Made by a program: the position numbers and the translations under genes
Part shown: positions 7,570 through 14,982 of the stretch, in pieces
How positions within the stretch are numbered: position 1 is the first letter of the stretch
How the letters are laid out: the number at the start of each line of letters is the position of its first letter
Source: an uncultured bacterium
GTDB taxonomy: Bacteria > Bacillota > Clostridia > Lachnospirales > Lachnospiraceae
DNA: 53,224 nucleotides
Direction: 5' to 3'
Assembly (NCBI GenBank): GCA_947643595.1
Contig: CANRWP010000020.1
Span: forward strand, 1 to 53,224
Notes under the pieces: model-generated
What the model saw: the letters and a program-made list of their open reading frames with translations, nothing else
What the model was told of the DNA's origin: nothing
Database searches by the model: none

Positions 7570-9012
7570 ATGAAGTCGGAAAAGCGGGCGGCGCTGACAG
7601 CGATAGAAGAAAAAAAGGCGATCATCTTCGAGGTGGCGGACCGGGTCTGGGAATATGCGGAGTTATCACTGCAGGAATACAGATCCTGCAGCCTGTACTG
7701 TGATGTGCTGGAAAGGGAAGGATTTCGGGTGGAAAAAGGAATTGCCGGGATAGAGACCGCTTTTTCGGCGAGCTTTGGCAGCGGGCGGCCCGTGATCGGC
7801 ATACTGGCGGAGTACGACGCGCTCTCGGGGCTCTCCCAGAAAGCGGGGGCCGTCGGCAGGGAAGAGCTGGAGAGCGGCGGAAACGGACACGGCTGCGGGC
7901 ACAATCTGCTGGGTGCGGGTGCGTTGGCAGCAGCGCTCGGGCTCAAAGCCTATCTGGAGCAGGCGAAACGTTCCGGCACGGTGGTGCTCTACGGCTGCCC
8001 AGGGGAGGAGGGCGGCGCGGCGAAAGCCTTCATGGCGAGGGACGGTGTCTGGAGTGAGCTGGATGCGGCGCTCACCTGGCATCCCGAAGATGTGAACGAG
8101 GTGACGACGGGCTCCTCCAACTCCTGTATACAGGTACAGTATAAGTTCATCGGCACAGCGTCCCATGCGGCAGGAGCTCCGGAGAAGGGCAGGAGCGCGC
8201 TGGATGCCGTGGAGCTGATGAATATCGGCGTCCAGTTTTTGCGGGAACACATGAGCGACAGAGCGAGAATCCACTACGCGATCACGGATGCCGGCGGATG
8301 CAGCGCTAATGTGGTTCAGCCCAGGGCGAGCGTGCTCTATATGGTACGTTCCAACCATGTGGCGGAGGCGGTAGAGCTGCAAAAGAGAGTGGACAGGATA
8401 GCGGAAGGCGCCTCACTGATGACGGAGACCGTTTTCGAGAGAAAATTTATCGACGGCTGTGCGGATACGGTCTGTAATCATGTGTTGGAGAAAGTGCTGT
8501 ACGATAATTTTGAGCAGTTGGGGGTCCCGACATATACGGAGGAAGAGAATGCATATGCGGACAGGCTCGCGGCAGAGTTTGACACACGGAATTATTATCC
8601 CGGCATTGCGGCGAAATACGATGCGGATGCGAGAGAGGCGGTGGAGAGGAGGCAGAAAGAGTGCGGTCATGCCATGAATGCGTTTCTGGCGCCTATGTAT
8701 ACCGGGGAAGCTTTTGAACCGGGATCTACTGATGTGGGTGACGTGAGCTGGCTGACGCCCACGGCGCAGATCCATGTGGCGGCATGGCCAAACGGCTGCC
8801 CCGGTCACAGCTGGCAGATCGTGTCCTGCGACGGAACGCATATCGGGCATAAGGCGGCGCTGCAGGCGGGCAGAGTGCTGGCGGCGGGAGCTGTGGACCT
8901 GTTTGAGAATCCCGACCTGTTGAAAAGGGCGAGGGAGGAGTTTGAGAGAAGGACAAAGGGTGGTTTCACTTGTCCGATTCCTGAGGGGGCGGTGCCTGTG
9001 GTGCCGGATTAA
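7570..9012 (+). CDS. M20 amidohydrolase, AbgB-like
   Basis: A 480-residue metallopeptidase-fold amidohydrolase, close to the 481 of E. coli AbgB, the aminobenzoyl-glutamate hydrolase subunit. Markers are ILAEYDALSGLSQKAG, the metal site GHGCGHNLLG, GCPGEEGG with the general-base Glu pair, and the dimerisation region YKFIGTASHAAGAPEKGRSA. I chose ATG 7570, preceded by GAAGGAGAAGG; an upstream in-frame codon at 7552 overlaps the ATPase stop. It lies directly behind the importer and may hydrolyse an N-acyl amino acid or small peptide that the importer brings in. The exact substrate is open. Confidence 0.85.
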   Translation: MKSEKRAALTAIEEKKAIIFEVADRVWEYAELSLQEYRSCSLYCDVLEREGFRVEKGIAGIETAFSASFGSGRPVIGILAEYDALSGLSQKAGAVGREELESGGNGHGCGHNLLGAGALAAALGLKAYLEQAKRSGTVVLYGCPGEEGGAAKAFMARDGVWSELDAALTWHPEDVNEVTTGSSNSCIQVQYKFIGTASHAAGAPEKGRSALDAVELMNIGVQFLREHMSDRARIHYAITDAGGCSANVVQPRASVLYMVRSNHVAEAVELQKRVDRIAEGASLMTETVFERKFIDGCADTVCNHVLEKVLYDNFEQLGVPTYTEEENAYADRLAAEFDTRNYYPGIAAKYDADAREAVERRQKECGHAMNAFLAPMYTGEAFEPGSTDVGDVSWLTPTAQIHVAAWPNGCPGHSWQIVSCDGTHIGHKAALQAGRVLAAGAVDLFENPDLLKRAREEFERRTKGGFTCPIPEGAVPVVPD

Positions 9013-9361
9013 CTCTCTTCTTATGCGTATTTATTCTGGCTATTTTTCCGCCTTTCAGGAAGTGATAGAGCGTGTACTGCTCTTCAAGCGACATTTCACG
9101 GATGGTTCCCGCCAGGTCTTCCAACAGTCTGGTATCACTGCTTTTACCGGAGAAGAACTGTGCGGGAGTAATTTCAAAATAATCACAGATCTTGTAGAGA
9201 GAATTGAGGGAGGGAAGTATATTTCCGGAGGAGACTGCCTGTATGTAGCCTTTGCTGAAACCGAGGTCAAGGCTGAGCTGGTATTCGGAAATACCGTGCT
9301 CTATACGAAGCTTTGTGATTCGTTCCGCGACAAATCTGGTATCGGGGTTATTTTTATTCAT
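8966..9361 (-). CDS. XRE-family helix-turn-helix regulator
   Basis: A 131-residue DNA-binding protein. The HTH_3 domain spans ~10-65 (RITKLRIEHGISEYQLSLDLGFSKGYIQAVSSGNILPSL), with residues 30-41 as the likely turn and recognition helix. The rest (DLAGTIREMSLEEQYTLYHFL) is a short helical tail ending in a Pro-rich segment. AAGGAGA lies 8 bases before the ATG. The gene follows the M15 peptidase by 24 bases and is probably in its operon. Its 3' end overlaps the convergent amidohydrolase by 47 bases, so the last 15 or so residues are antisense to that gene's end and may be poorly conserved. Confidence 0.85.
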   Translation of the reverse strand: MNKNNPDTRFVAERITKLRIEHGISEYQLSLDLGFSKGYIQAVSSGNILPSLNSLYKICDYFEITPAQFFSGKSSDTRLLEDLAGTIREMSLEEQYTLYHFLKGGKIARINTHKKRVNPAPQAPPPQESDK

Positions 9362-9385
9362 GGCAGTATCTCCTTATAATTTGTG

Positions 9386-10279
9386 TCAGATTTCTTTCTC
9401 AAAATGCTGATAATCTTTGCTGGAACGCCAGTTGCCGCCCCAGGTGAAGCCGTGCTGTGTAAACAGCACAAAGGCCGGATCTTCTGTGTCGATCTTATAG
9501 GAGAAAGATTGACTGCGGTCGGCGTAGAGCTCGCTCCCGGCAGGAGCGATGTTGACAGAACCATCCCCCCGTCGGGTGACGTAAGGATTATAAAACGGAT
9601 TGAGGTCGATGGCAAGTCCGTAGGCGTGATTGGACAGCCGGCCGGAGGGAAGCGCTCTGTAGTTAAAGCAGGAGGTATTGTTATCCTGCATGGAGAGGGA
9701 ATCGTCGCCCTGATACTCATCCACAAGGCATATTTTCTCAATGGGGTAACGGAGATTGTAAAGTTCATAAAATATTTCCAGCAGGTCCTGGGCGATGGCC
9801 TTATGACAGATCAGTTCGCCGTTTTGGACGTTGCCGTCGAAATCATAGTGGAGTACGTTTACATAGCGGAGTGTGTCGTAGGAAATGGCGGCTTCGCTGT
9901 CGTCGGCAGGGTAGGAGATGCCGGTGATCCGTTCCTTTACGGTATCGTTTAAAGGCTCATAGTAGAAGCCCTCGCTGTAGGTGGTTCGATCTTTCGCGGG
10001 AATGTCCTCCTGCTCCTCTTCCGACAGCTCAGGTTCTCTCTGAAGCGGTTCGGACTTTTTCTCAGGCGGTGAGAATTCTCTTTCAGGTATTTCAGAGTTT
10101 TTCTCAGTGGGGGGCGCTGTTTCCTGCACCTGCTTTTGGGCAAGATCTTCCAGGGTTTCTCCGCCGCCAAACAGGTCACTTCTGGCAAATATGGCGCAAA
10201 AAACGATCAGAGCAAGGAGGACGCCCATGTTTTTATACAGTATTTTCTTCTGTTTTTTATTCAAATATTTCTTACCCAT
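9386..10279 (-). CDS. Membrane-anchored M15 D,D-carboxypeptidase-like protein
   Basis: A 297-residue protein with a membrane anchor at ~16-32 (MGVLLALIVFCAIFA), an acidic Pro/Glu-rich linker to ~95, then a peptidase M15 domain. The zinc ligands are visible as SNHAYGLAIDLNP (HxxxxxxD) and the final DYQHFE histidine. The domain usually cleaves D-Ala or D-Ala-containing peptide bonds in peptidoglycan stems outside the cell. The promoter has an extended -10 ending 6 bases before the ATG, so the mRNA is likely leaderless; indeed there is no Shine-Dalgarno sequence. The XRE regulator follows in the same direction. Confidence 0.85.
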   Translation of the reverse strand: MGKKYLNKKQKKILYKNMGVLLALIVFCAIFARSDLFGGGETLEDLAQKQVQETAPPTEKNSEIPEREFSPPEKKSEPLQREPELSEEEQEDIPAKDRTTYSEGFYYEPLNDTVKERITGISYPADDSEAAISYDTLRYVNVLHYDFDGNVQNGELICHKAIAQDLLEIFYELYNLRYPIEKICLVDEYQGDDSLSMQDNNTSCFNYRALPSGRLSNHAYGLAIDLNPFYNPYVTRRGDGSVNIAPAGSELYADRSQSFSYKIDTEDPAFVLFTQHGFTWGGNWRSSKDYQHFEKEI

Positions 10280-10285
10280 ACAGCG

Positions 10286-10336
10286 ATTATATCACATTTT
10301 TCATGGCTTGTAATCAGGAATGATATCTTGTATAAT
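10286..10336. promoter_or_regulatory. Divergent promoters sharing one -35 hexamer
   Basis: TTGTAA at 10308-10313 is followed after 17 bases by TATAAT at 10331-10336 on the plus strand (ecfA1). Read on the minus strand the same hexamer is TTACAA, followed after 16 bases by TGATATAAT (-10 at 10286-10291) for the M15 peptidase. The minus-strand start should fall on the A of its ATG. The two promoters cannot easily be occupied by polymerase at once. Confidence 0.65.
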
Positions 10337-10355
10337 GTGAAAAGTGAGGCTGAAG

Positions 10356-11219
10356 ATGGAAATTATAAAGACGGAAAACCTTGTTTTTGATTATATCAGG
10401 CGCGATGAGGAAGGCAATGTGGAAGGAATCACGACGGCGGTTGACAATGTAAACCTCGAAGTGATGCCCGGGGATTTTATTGCCGTTCTGGGGCATAACG
10501 GCTCAGGAAAATCTACGCTGGCAAAGCATTTTAATGCGATTTTGATGCCCACCGAGGGGACTGTGTGGGTGGATGGCATGGACACCGGGGACGCGGACAG
10601 GCTCTGGGAAATCCGGCAGAGAGCCGGTATGGTGTTTCAGAATCCGGACAACCAGATCATCGGACAGGTCGTGGAGGAGGACGTTGGTTTCGGACCGGAA
10701 AATATGGGCGTTCCGACGAAGGAGATCTGGGAGAGAGTCGAGGAGAGCCTGAGGGCGGTGGGGATGTATGAGTTTCGCAAGTATGCGCCTAACAAGCTGT
10801 CCGGGGGCCAGAAACAGAGAGTTTCGATCGCCGGAGTGCTGGCGATGCACCCGAAGTGCATTGTGTTGGATGAGCCCACGGCCATGCTGGATCCGGGCGG
10901 CTGCCGGGAAGTGATACGCTCGGTGCGTGCTCTGAACGATGTGGAGAGAGTGACGGTAATTCTGATTACACATTATATGGAAGAGATCGTCTACGCGGAC
11001 AAAGTGTTCGTGATGGACGGCGGCAGGATCGCCATGCAGGGAACGCCCCGGGAAATCTTTTCCCAGGTGGAAAAATTGCAGGAGCTGAGGCTGGATGTAC
11101 CAAAAGTGACACTGCTGTCACATGAATTGAGAAAGAGCGGACTGCCCCTCCCGCCGGGGATCCTGACGGTGAAGGAGCTGGTGGGCGCGCTGGGAGCTCT
11201 GTATAGCGGGAGAAAGTAG
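10356..11219 (+). CDS. ecfA1: ECF transporter ATPase A1
   Basis: A 287-residue ATP-binding subunit of an energy-coupling factor transporter. Walker A is GHNGSGKST (~46-54), the Q-loop is MVFQNPDNQIIGQVVEEDV, the signature is [17 protein letters not shown], Walker B is CIVLDEPTAMLDP and the H-loop is ITHYMEE. The NPDNQ motif is typical of EcfA1. ATG 10356 gives the family start MEIIKTENL and has AGTGAGG upstream; an in-frame GTG at 10344 is also possible and would be almost leaderless. ecfA2 begins right after the stop. Confidence 0.93.
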   Translation: MEIIKTENLVFDYIRRDEEGNVEGITTAVDNVNLEVMPGDFIAVLGHNGSGKSTLAKHFNAILMPTEGTVWVDGMDTGDADRLWEIRQRAGMVFQNPDNQIIGQVVEEDVGFGPENMGVPTKEIWERVEESLRAVGMYEFRKYAPNKLSGGQKQRVSIAGVLAMHPKCIVLDEPTAMLDPGGCREVIRSVRALNDVERVTVILITHYMEEIVYADKVFVMDGGRIAMQGTPREIFSQVEKLQELRLDVPKVTLLSHELRKSGLPLPPGILTVKELVGALGALYSGRK

Positions 11220-12065
11220 ATGGCACTTATTTTAGATCATGTGACATATGAATACGGAAGAGGGACGGAGCTTCTGGTGAGAGCGTTGAACGATGTAAAC
11301 CTGGTCATACCGGACGGGCAGTTTATCGGGCTGATCGGGCACACCGGATCCGGGAAGTCCACGCTGGTGCAGCATTTAAACGGGCTGCTTGCGCCGACAT
11401 CGGGCCATATCTATTACAATGGGGAGGACATCCACGATAAAGACTTCAGCAGGAGGAGACTGCGGAGCAAGGTGGGGCTGGTGTTCCAGTACCCAGAACA
11501 TCAGCTGTTTGAGACGGATGTGTTTACGGATGTCTGTTTCGGACCCAGGAATCTGGGGCTCGACAGGAAAGAGACGGAGCTCAGAGCCTATGAGGCGCTG
11601 AAGCAGGTGGGGCTGCCGGACGATTGTTTCTATCAGCCGCCCTTTGACCTCTCCGGCGGTCAGAAACGCCGGGTGGCGATCGCGGGAGTGCTGGCCATGA
11701 AACCGGAGGTGCTCGTGCTGGATGAACCTACGGCGGGATTGGACCCGAGGGGCAGAGATGAGATCCTCGGACTGGTGGCTTCCATCCGGGAGGAACAGAA
11801 TATCACGGTGATACTGGTCTCTCACAGTATGGATGATGTGGCGGAGTATGTGGACAGAGTTGTGGTGATGAATAAAGGCAGTGTGTGTTTTGACGATACG
11901 CCGAAACGTGTTTTTGCCCACAGGGAGGAGCTGGAGACGATGGGACTTTCCGTCCCTCAGGTGACGGACATCATGCATGCCCTGAAAAAAGCCGGATGGG
12001 ATGTGGGAACAGACGCCATAACGATAGAAGAGGCGAAGGAAGAAATTCTGCGGCGGCTCAAGTGA
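11220..12065 (+). CDS. ecfA2: ECF transporter ATPase A2
   Basis: The 281-residue partner ATPase. Walker A is GHTGSGKST (~39-47), the Q-loop LVFQYPEHQLFETDVFTDV, the signature LSGGQKRRVAIAGVLAM, Walker B VLVLDEPTAGLDP, the H-loop VSHSMDD. YPEHQLF is the EcfA2 form of the Q-loop. EcfA1 and EcfA2 form a heterodimer that binds EcfT and powers many separate substrate-binding (S) proteins for vitamins or metals; no S gene is in this window. The start codon follows the ecfA1 stop without a gap. Confidence 0.93.
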   Translation: MALILDHVTYEYGRGTELLVRALNDVNLVIPDGQFIGLIGHTGSGKSTLVQHLNGLLAPTSGHIYYNGEDIHDKDFSRRRLRSKVGLVFQYPEHQLFETDVFTDVCFGPRNLGLDRKETELRAYEALKQVGLPDDCFYQPPFDLSGGQKRRVAIAGVLAMKPEVLVLDEPTAGLDPRGRDEILGLVASIREEQNITVILVSHSMDDVAEYVDRVVVMNKGSVCFDDTPKRVFAHREELETMGLSVPQVTDIMHALKKAGWDVGTDAITIEEAKEEILRRLK

Positions 12066-12095
12066 GCGCCGCGATATCGTAAATAGGGATTGGAA

Positions 12096-12914
12096 ATGAT
12101 AAGAGATATTACGTTAGGACAATACTATCAGACGGATTCCGTGGTGCACAGGCTGGATCCCCGCGTGAAGCTGATCGCTACGCTTTTGTTTATCTGTTCT
12201 TTGTTTGTGGTAAATCAGGCGGCGGGGTATGTTGTGGCAGTTGTATTTCTGGCGCTTGCAATTCGATTGTCTCATGTACCTTTTCGGTTTATGGTGCGGG
12301 GAATGCGGGCCATCCTGTTTCTGCTCGTTCTGACCTTTGGGTTTAACCTTTTTCTGACACCGGGGGAGGCGGTTTTTCAAGTCTGGAAACTTACGGTCAC
12401 AAGAGAGGGCATCACGATGGCGGTAAAAATGGCGGTGAGACTGTCTCTGCTGATCATCGGTTCTTCCGTAATGACGTTGACCACGACTCCCAACAATTTG
12501 ACGGACGGCCTGGAAAGGCTGTTGAAGCCTCTGCAGAAACTCAGAGTGCCGGTCCATGAGATCGCGATGATGATGTCGATCGCGCTGCGGTTTATCCCGA
12601 TACTGCTGGAGGAGACTGACAAGATCATGAAAGCGCAGACGGCGAGAGGGGCGTCCTTTGATGAGGGGAATCTGCTGCAGAGGGCGAAGAGCATGGTGCC
12701 GCTTCTGGTGCCGTTGTTTATTTCGGCATTCCGCAGGGCCAACGATCTGGCGATGGCGATGGAAGCCCGCTGCTATCGGGGCGGCGATGGGCGGACGAAG
12801 ATGAAGCCGCTGCACTATGAAAAGAGGGATTATCTGACGTATGTGGTGCTCCTGGCGTATTTTGCGGTCTGTATCGTGATCGGAAGGATCATGCCCTGGG
12901 GGAGAATTTTTTAG
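12096..12914 (+). CDS. ecfT: ECF transporter transmembrane subunit T
   Basis: A 272-residue integral membrane protein with about five hydrophobic helices. ATG 12096 gives the typical start MIRDITLGQYYQTDSVVHRLDPRVK; GGGA lies just upstream. Two coupling-helix signatures that contact the ATPases are visible, KAQTARGASF (~185) and MEARCYRGG (~235). It links EcfA1A2 to exchangeable S components. It comes 30 bases after ecfA2. Confidence 0.93.
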   Translation: MIRDITLGQYYQTDSVVHRLDPRVKLIATLLFICSLFVVNQAAGYVVAVVFLALAIRLSHVPFRFMVRGMRAILFLLVLTFGFNLFLTPGEAVFQVWKLTVTREGITMAVKMAVRLSLLIIGSSVMTLTTTPNNLTDGLERLLKPLQKLRVPVHEIAMMMSIALRFIPILLEETDKIMKAQTARGASFDEGNLLQRAKSMVPLLVPLFISAFRRANDLAMAMEARCYRGGDGRTKMKPLHYEKRDYLTYVVLLAYFAVCIVIGRIMPWGRIF

Positions 12915-12958
12915 AGAATGCTTCAGGGGAAGGCAGAGAAGATGAGGCGGAGCGAAGG

Positions 12959-13714
12959 ATGCAGGAAAGAAAAAGAGTATGCCTGAGGGTGGCCTATGAC
13001 GGAACCGCTTACTGCGGCTGGCAGGTGCAGAAAAACGGGAAGACCATAGAAGGAGAGCTGAACAGGGCTTTGTCGGAACTGACCGGGGAGGAGATACAGG
13101 TGATCGGCGCCAGCAGGACGGATGCGGGAGTGCACGGGCTCTGCAATGTAGCGGTGTTTGACACCCGCTCCCGGATACCGGGGGAAAAGTTTTCCTATGC
13201 GTTAAATCAGCGGCTTCCGGAGGATATCCGGGTGCGCGCGTCGAAGGAGGTGCCGGTGGATTTTCATCCGAGACACTGCAGGAGCAGGAAGACTTACGAA
13301 TATCACATTTATAATGCAGTTTTTCCGAATCCGCTGAGGCGATTGTATTCCTGTTTTACTTATGTACCGCTGGAGGAAGAAAGGATGAGCCGGGCGGCAG
13401 CTTATCTGGTGGGAGAACACGATTTTGCCAGTTTCTGCAGCGCGGGAAGTCAGGCGGAGACGACGGTCCGGACAATTTACAGTCTGGATGTGGCAAGAGA
13501 CGGCGAGGAGATCGTGATCCGCGTGACCGGAAACGGTTTTTTATACAATATGGTACGGATCATTGCAGGGACTCTGATGGAAGCGGGAAGCGGGCGCATG
13601 GAACCAGAGGAAATCCCGGAAATTTTGGAGGCGAGAGACAGGGCGGCAGCAGGTCCTACAGCCCCTGCCTGCGGGCTGGTTTTGAAGGAACTTGAAATAG
13701 AGGATGAGCAGTGA
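12959..13714 (+). CDS. truA: tRNA pseudouridine(38-40) synthase
   Basis: A 251-residue enzyme that makes pseudouridine at positions 38-40 of the tRNA anticodon arm. The catalytic Asp is D55 in GASRTDAGVHG; the N-terminal YDGTAYCGWQ and the C-terminal GNGFLYNMVRIIAGTL are family marks. The start follows AAGG closely. truA between ecfT and rplM is the normal Firmicutes order. Confidence 0.95.
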   Translation: MQERKRVCLRVAYDGTAYCGWQVQKNGKTIEGELNRALSELTGEEIQVIGASRTDAGVHGLCNVAVFDTRSRIPGEKFSYALNQRLPEDIRVRASKEVPVDFHPRHCRSRKTYEYHIYNAVFPNPLRRLYSCFTYVPLEEERMSRAAAYLVGEHDFASFCSAGSQAETTVRTIYSLDVARDGEEIVIRVTGNGFLYNMVRIIAGTLMEAGSGRMEPEEIPEILEARDRAAAGPTAPACGLVLKELEIEDEQ

Positions 13715-13753
13715 CAAAAATGCCAAAAATACCCGGAATTTTGGAAATTCGGC

Positions 13754-13782
13754 TTGACAGATAAAAAGGGGAATTATATAAT
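13754..13782 (+). promoter_or_regulatory. Consensus sigma-A promoter of rplM-rpsI
   Basis: A perfect TTGACA (13754-13759), 17-base spacer and TATAAT (13777-13782). It gives rplM-rpsI its own transcript, separate from truA. Confidence 0.85.
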
Positions 13783-13789
13783 GTTTAAT

Positions 13790-13957
13790 TGTGACAACAC
13801 TTTCTGACAGCCTGCCAAAGCCCCGGCAAACTGTTGGAATATTGGAGGAGGATTTGTTCTTTGCGAGGACATATGGCCCGGACATCCGTATGAGAGGCGA
13901 AGGACATCCGGTGAAAGAAGCTTTTGATGAGAATAGATTTTGTATGGAGGAAACGTG
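13790..13957 (+). ncRNA. Long 5' leader of rplM, candidate L13 autoregulatory leader
   Basis: About 168 transcribed bases precede the rplM ATG. They contain pairable segments such as GACATCCG (~13883) and CGGATGTCC/CATCCGGTG-type repeats near 13890-13915. Bacillus has a known L13 leader that represses its own operon; whether this is the same fold cannot be settled by eye. Otherwise I see no gene here. Confidence 0.4.
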
Positions 13958-14386
13958 ATGAAAACATTTATGGCAAGTCCTGCTCCGATCGATAGAAAAT
14001 GGTATGTAGTAGATGCTACAGATATGACACTTGGACGTTTGGCATCTGAAGTTGCGAAGGTGCTGAGAGGAAAAAATAAGCCTGTTTTTACACCGCACAT
14101 GGATACAGGTGATTATGTGATCGTTGTAAATGCAGAGAAGATCAAAGTTAGCGGTAAGAAGATGGATCAGAAAATATACTACCGTCATTCCGATTATGTG
14201 GGCGGTATGAAAGAAGTTACATTGAAAGAAAAGCTTGCAAAGAAACCGGAAGAAGTAATTGAACTTGCTGTAAAAGGCATGCTTCCCAAAGGCCCCTTAG
14301 GGAGACAGATGTATAAAAAGCTTTATGTTTATGCAGGTCCAGATCACAAGCACGCTGCACAGAAACCTGAAGTATTAACATTTTAA
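13958..14386 (+). CDS. rplM: 50S ribosomal protein L13
   Basis: A 142-residue protein, the usual L13 length. It begins [20 protein letters not shown] and contains [19 protein letters not shown] and the conserved [16 protein letters not shown] 13958 follows GGAGG by 7 bases; the in-frame ATG at 13940 would add six residues unlike the family and lies on top of the ribosome binding site. L13 helps early assembly of the large subunit. Confidence 0.97.
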   Translation: MKTFMASPAPIDRKWYVVDATDMTLGRLASEVAKVLRGKNKPVFTPHMDTGDYVIVVNAEKIKVSGKKMDQKIYYRHSDYVGGMKEVTLKEKLAKKPEEVIELAVKGMLPKGPLGRQMYKKLYVYAGPDHKHAAQKPEVLTF

Positions 14387-14414
14387 CCAAAAGGACTGAA
14401 AGGAGAAGAGTAAA

Positions 14415-14813
14415 ATGGCTAAAGCAGCAAATAATTTTTACGGTACAGGTAGAAGAAAAAAATCTATTGCCAGAGTATTTTTGAAACCCGGCAAAGGAAA
14501 TATTACAATAAATAAGAGAGATATCGACGAATATTTCGGTCTTGAGACCTTGAAGGTTATCGTTCGCCAGCCGCTGACGCTGACCGGGACGACAGATAAG
14601 TTTGACGCTGTCATTACAGTAAAGGGCGGCGGAACGACCGGCCAGGCAGGAGCGATCAGACACGGCATCGCGAGAGCGCTTCTCACGGTGGATAACGACT
14701 ACAGACCTGCGCTTAAGAAAGCCGGTTTTCTGACGAGAGACCCTCGTATGAAAGAGAGAAAGAAATACGGTCTCAAAGCAGCGAGACGCGCACCGCAGTT
14801 TTCAAAGAGATAA
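14415..14813 (+). CDS. rpsI: 30S ribosomal protein S9
   Basis: A 132-residue S9. It has [18 protein letters not shown] near the start, [19 protein letters not shown] in the middle and the invariant C-terminal SKR, whose tail reaches the P-site tRNA. It lies 28 bases after rplM with an AAAGGAGAAG site. The pair ends in a strong terminator. Confidence 0.97.
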   Translation: MAKAANNFYGTGRRKKSIARVFLKPGKGNITINKRDIDEYFGLETLKVIVRQPLTLTGTTDKFDAVITVKGGGTTGQAGAIRHGIARALLTVDNDYRPALKKAGFLTRDPRMKERKKYGLKAARRAPQFSKR

Positions 14814-14825
14814 GCAGTTATCTGC

Positions 14826-14893
14826 GAACAAAAAAGCCTATAAAAAAGCCCGAATACATGCATTCAAGGGCTTTTTTATATGCTTTTTTGTTC
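14826..14893. terminator. Bidirectional terminator after rpsI and the histidine kinase
   Basis: Arms AAAAAAGCCC (14842-14851) and GGGCTTTTTT (14868-14877) form the core. The pairing extends outward, with one break, to GAACAAAAAAGC and GCTTTTTTGTTC. T-runs occur on both strands, so it can stop rpsI on the plus strand and the kinase gene on the minus strand. Confidence 0.88.
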
Positions 14894-14982
14894 ATAGGAA
14901 CGCAAGAATGACCGAGATGCAGCGAAGCGGAATCGAGGTTATCCTTGCGCTAACAGATAACGTCCGGAAATTTGAACGTATC

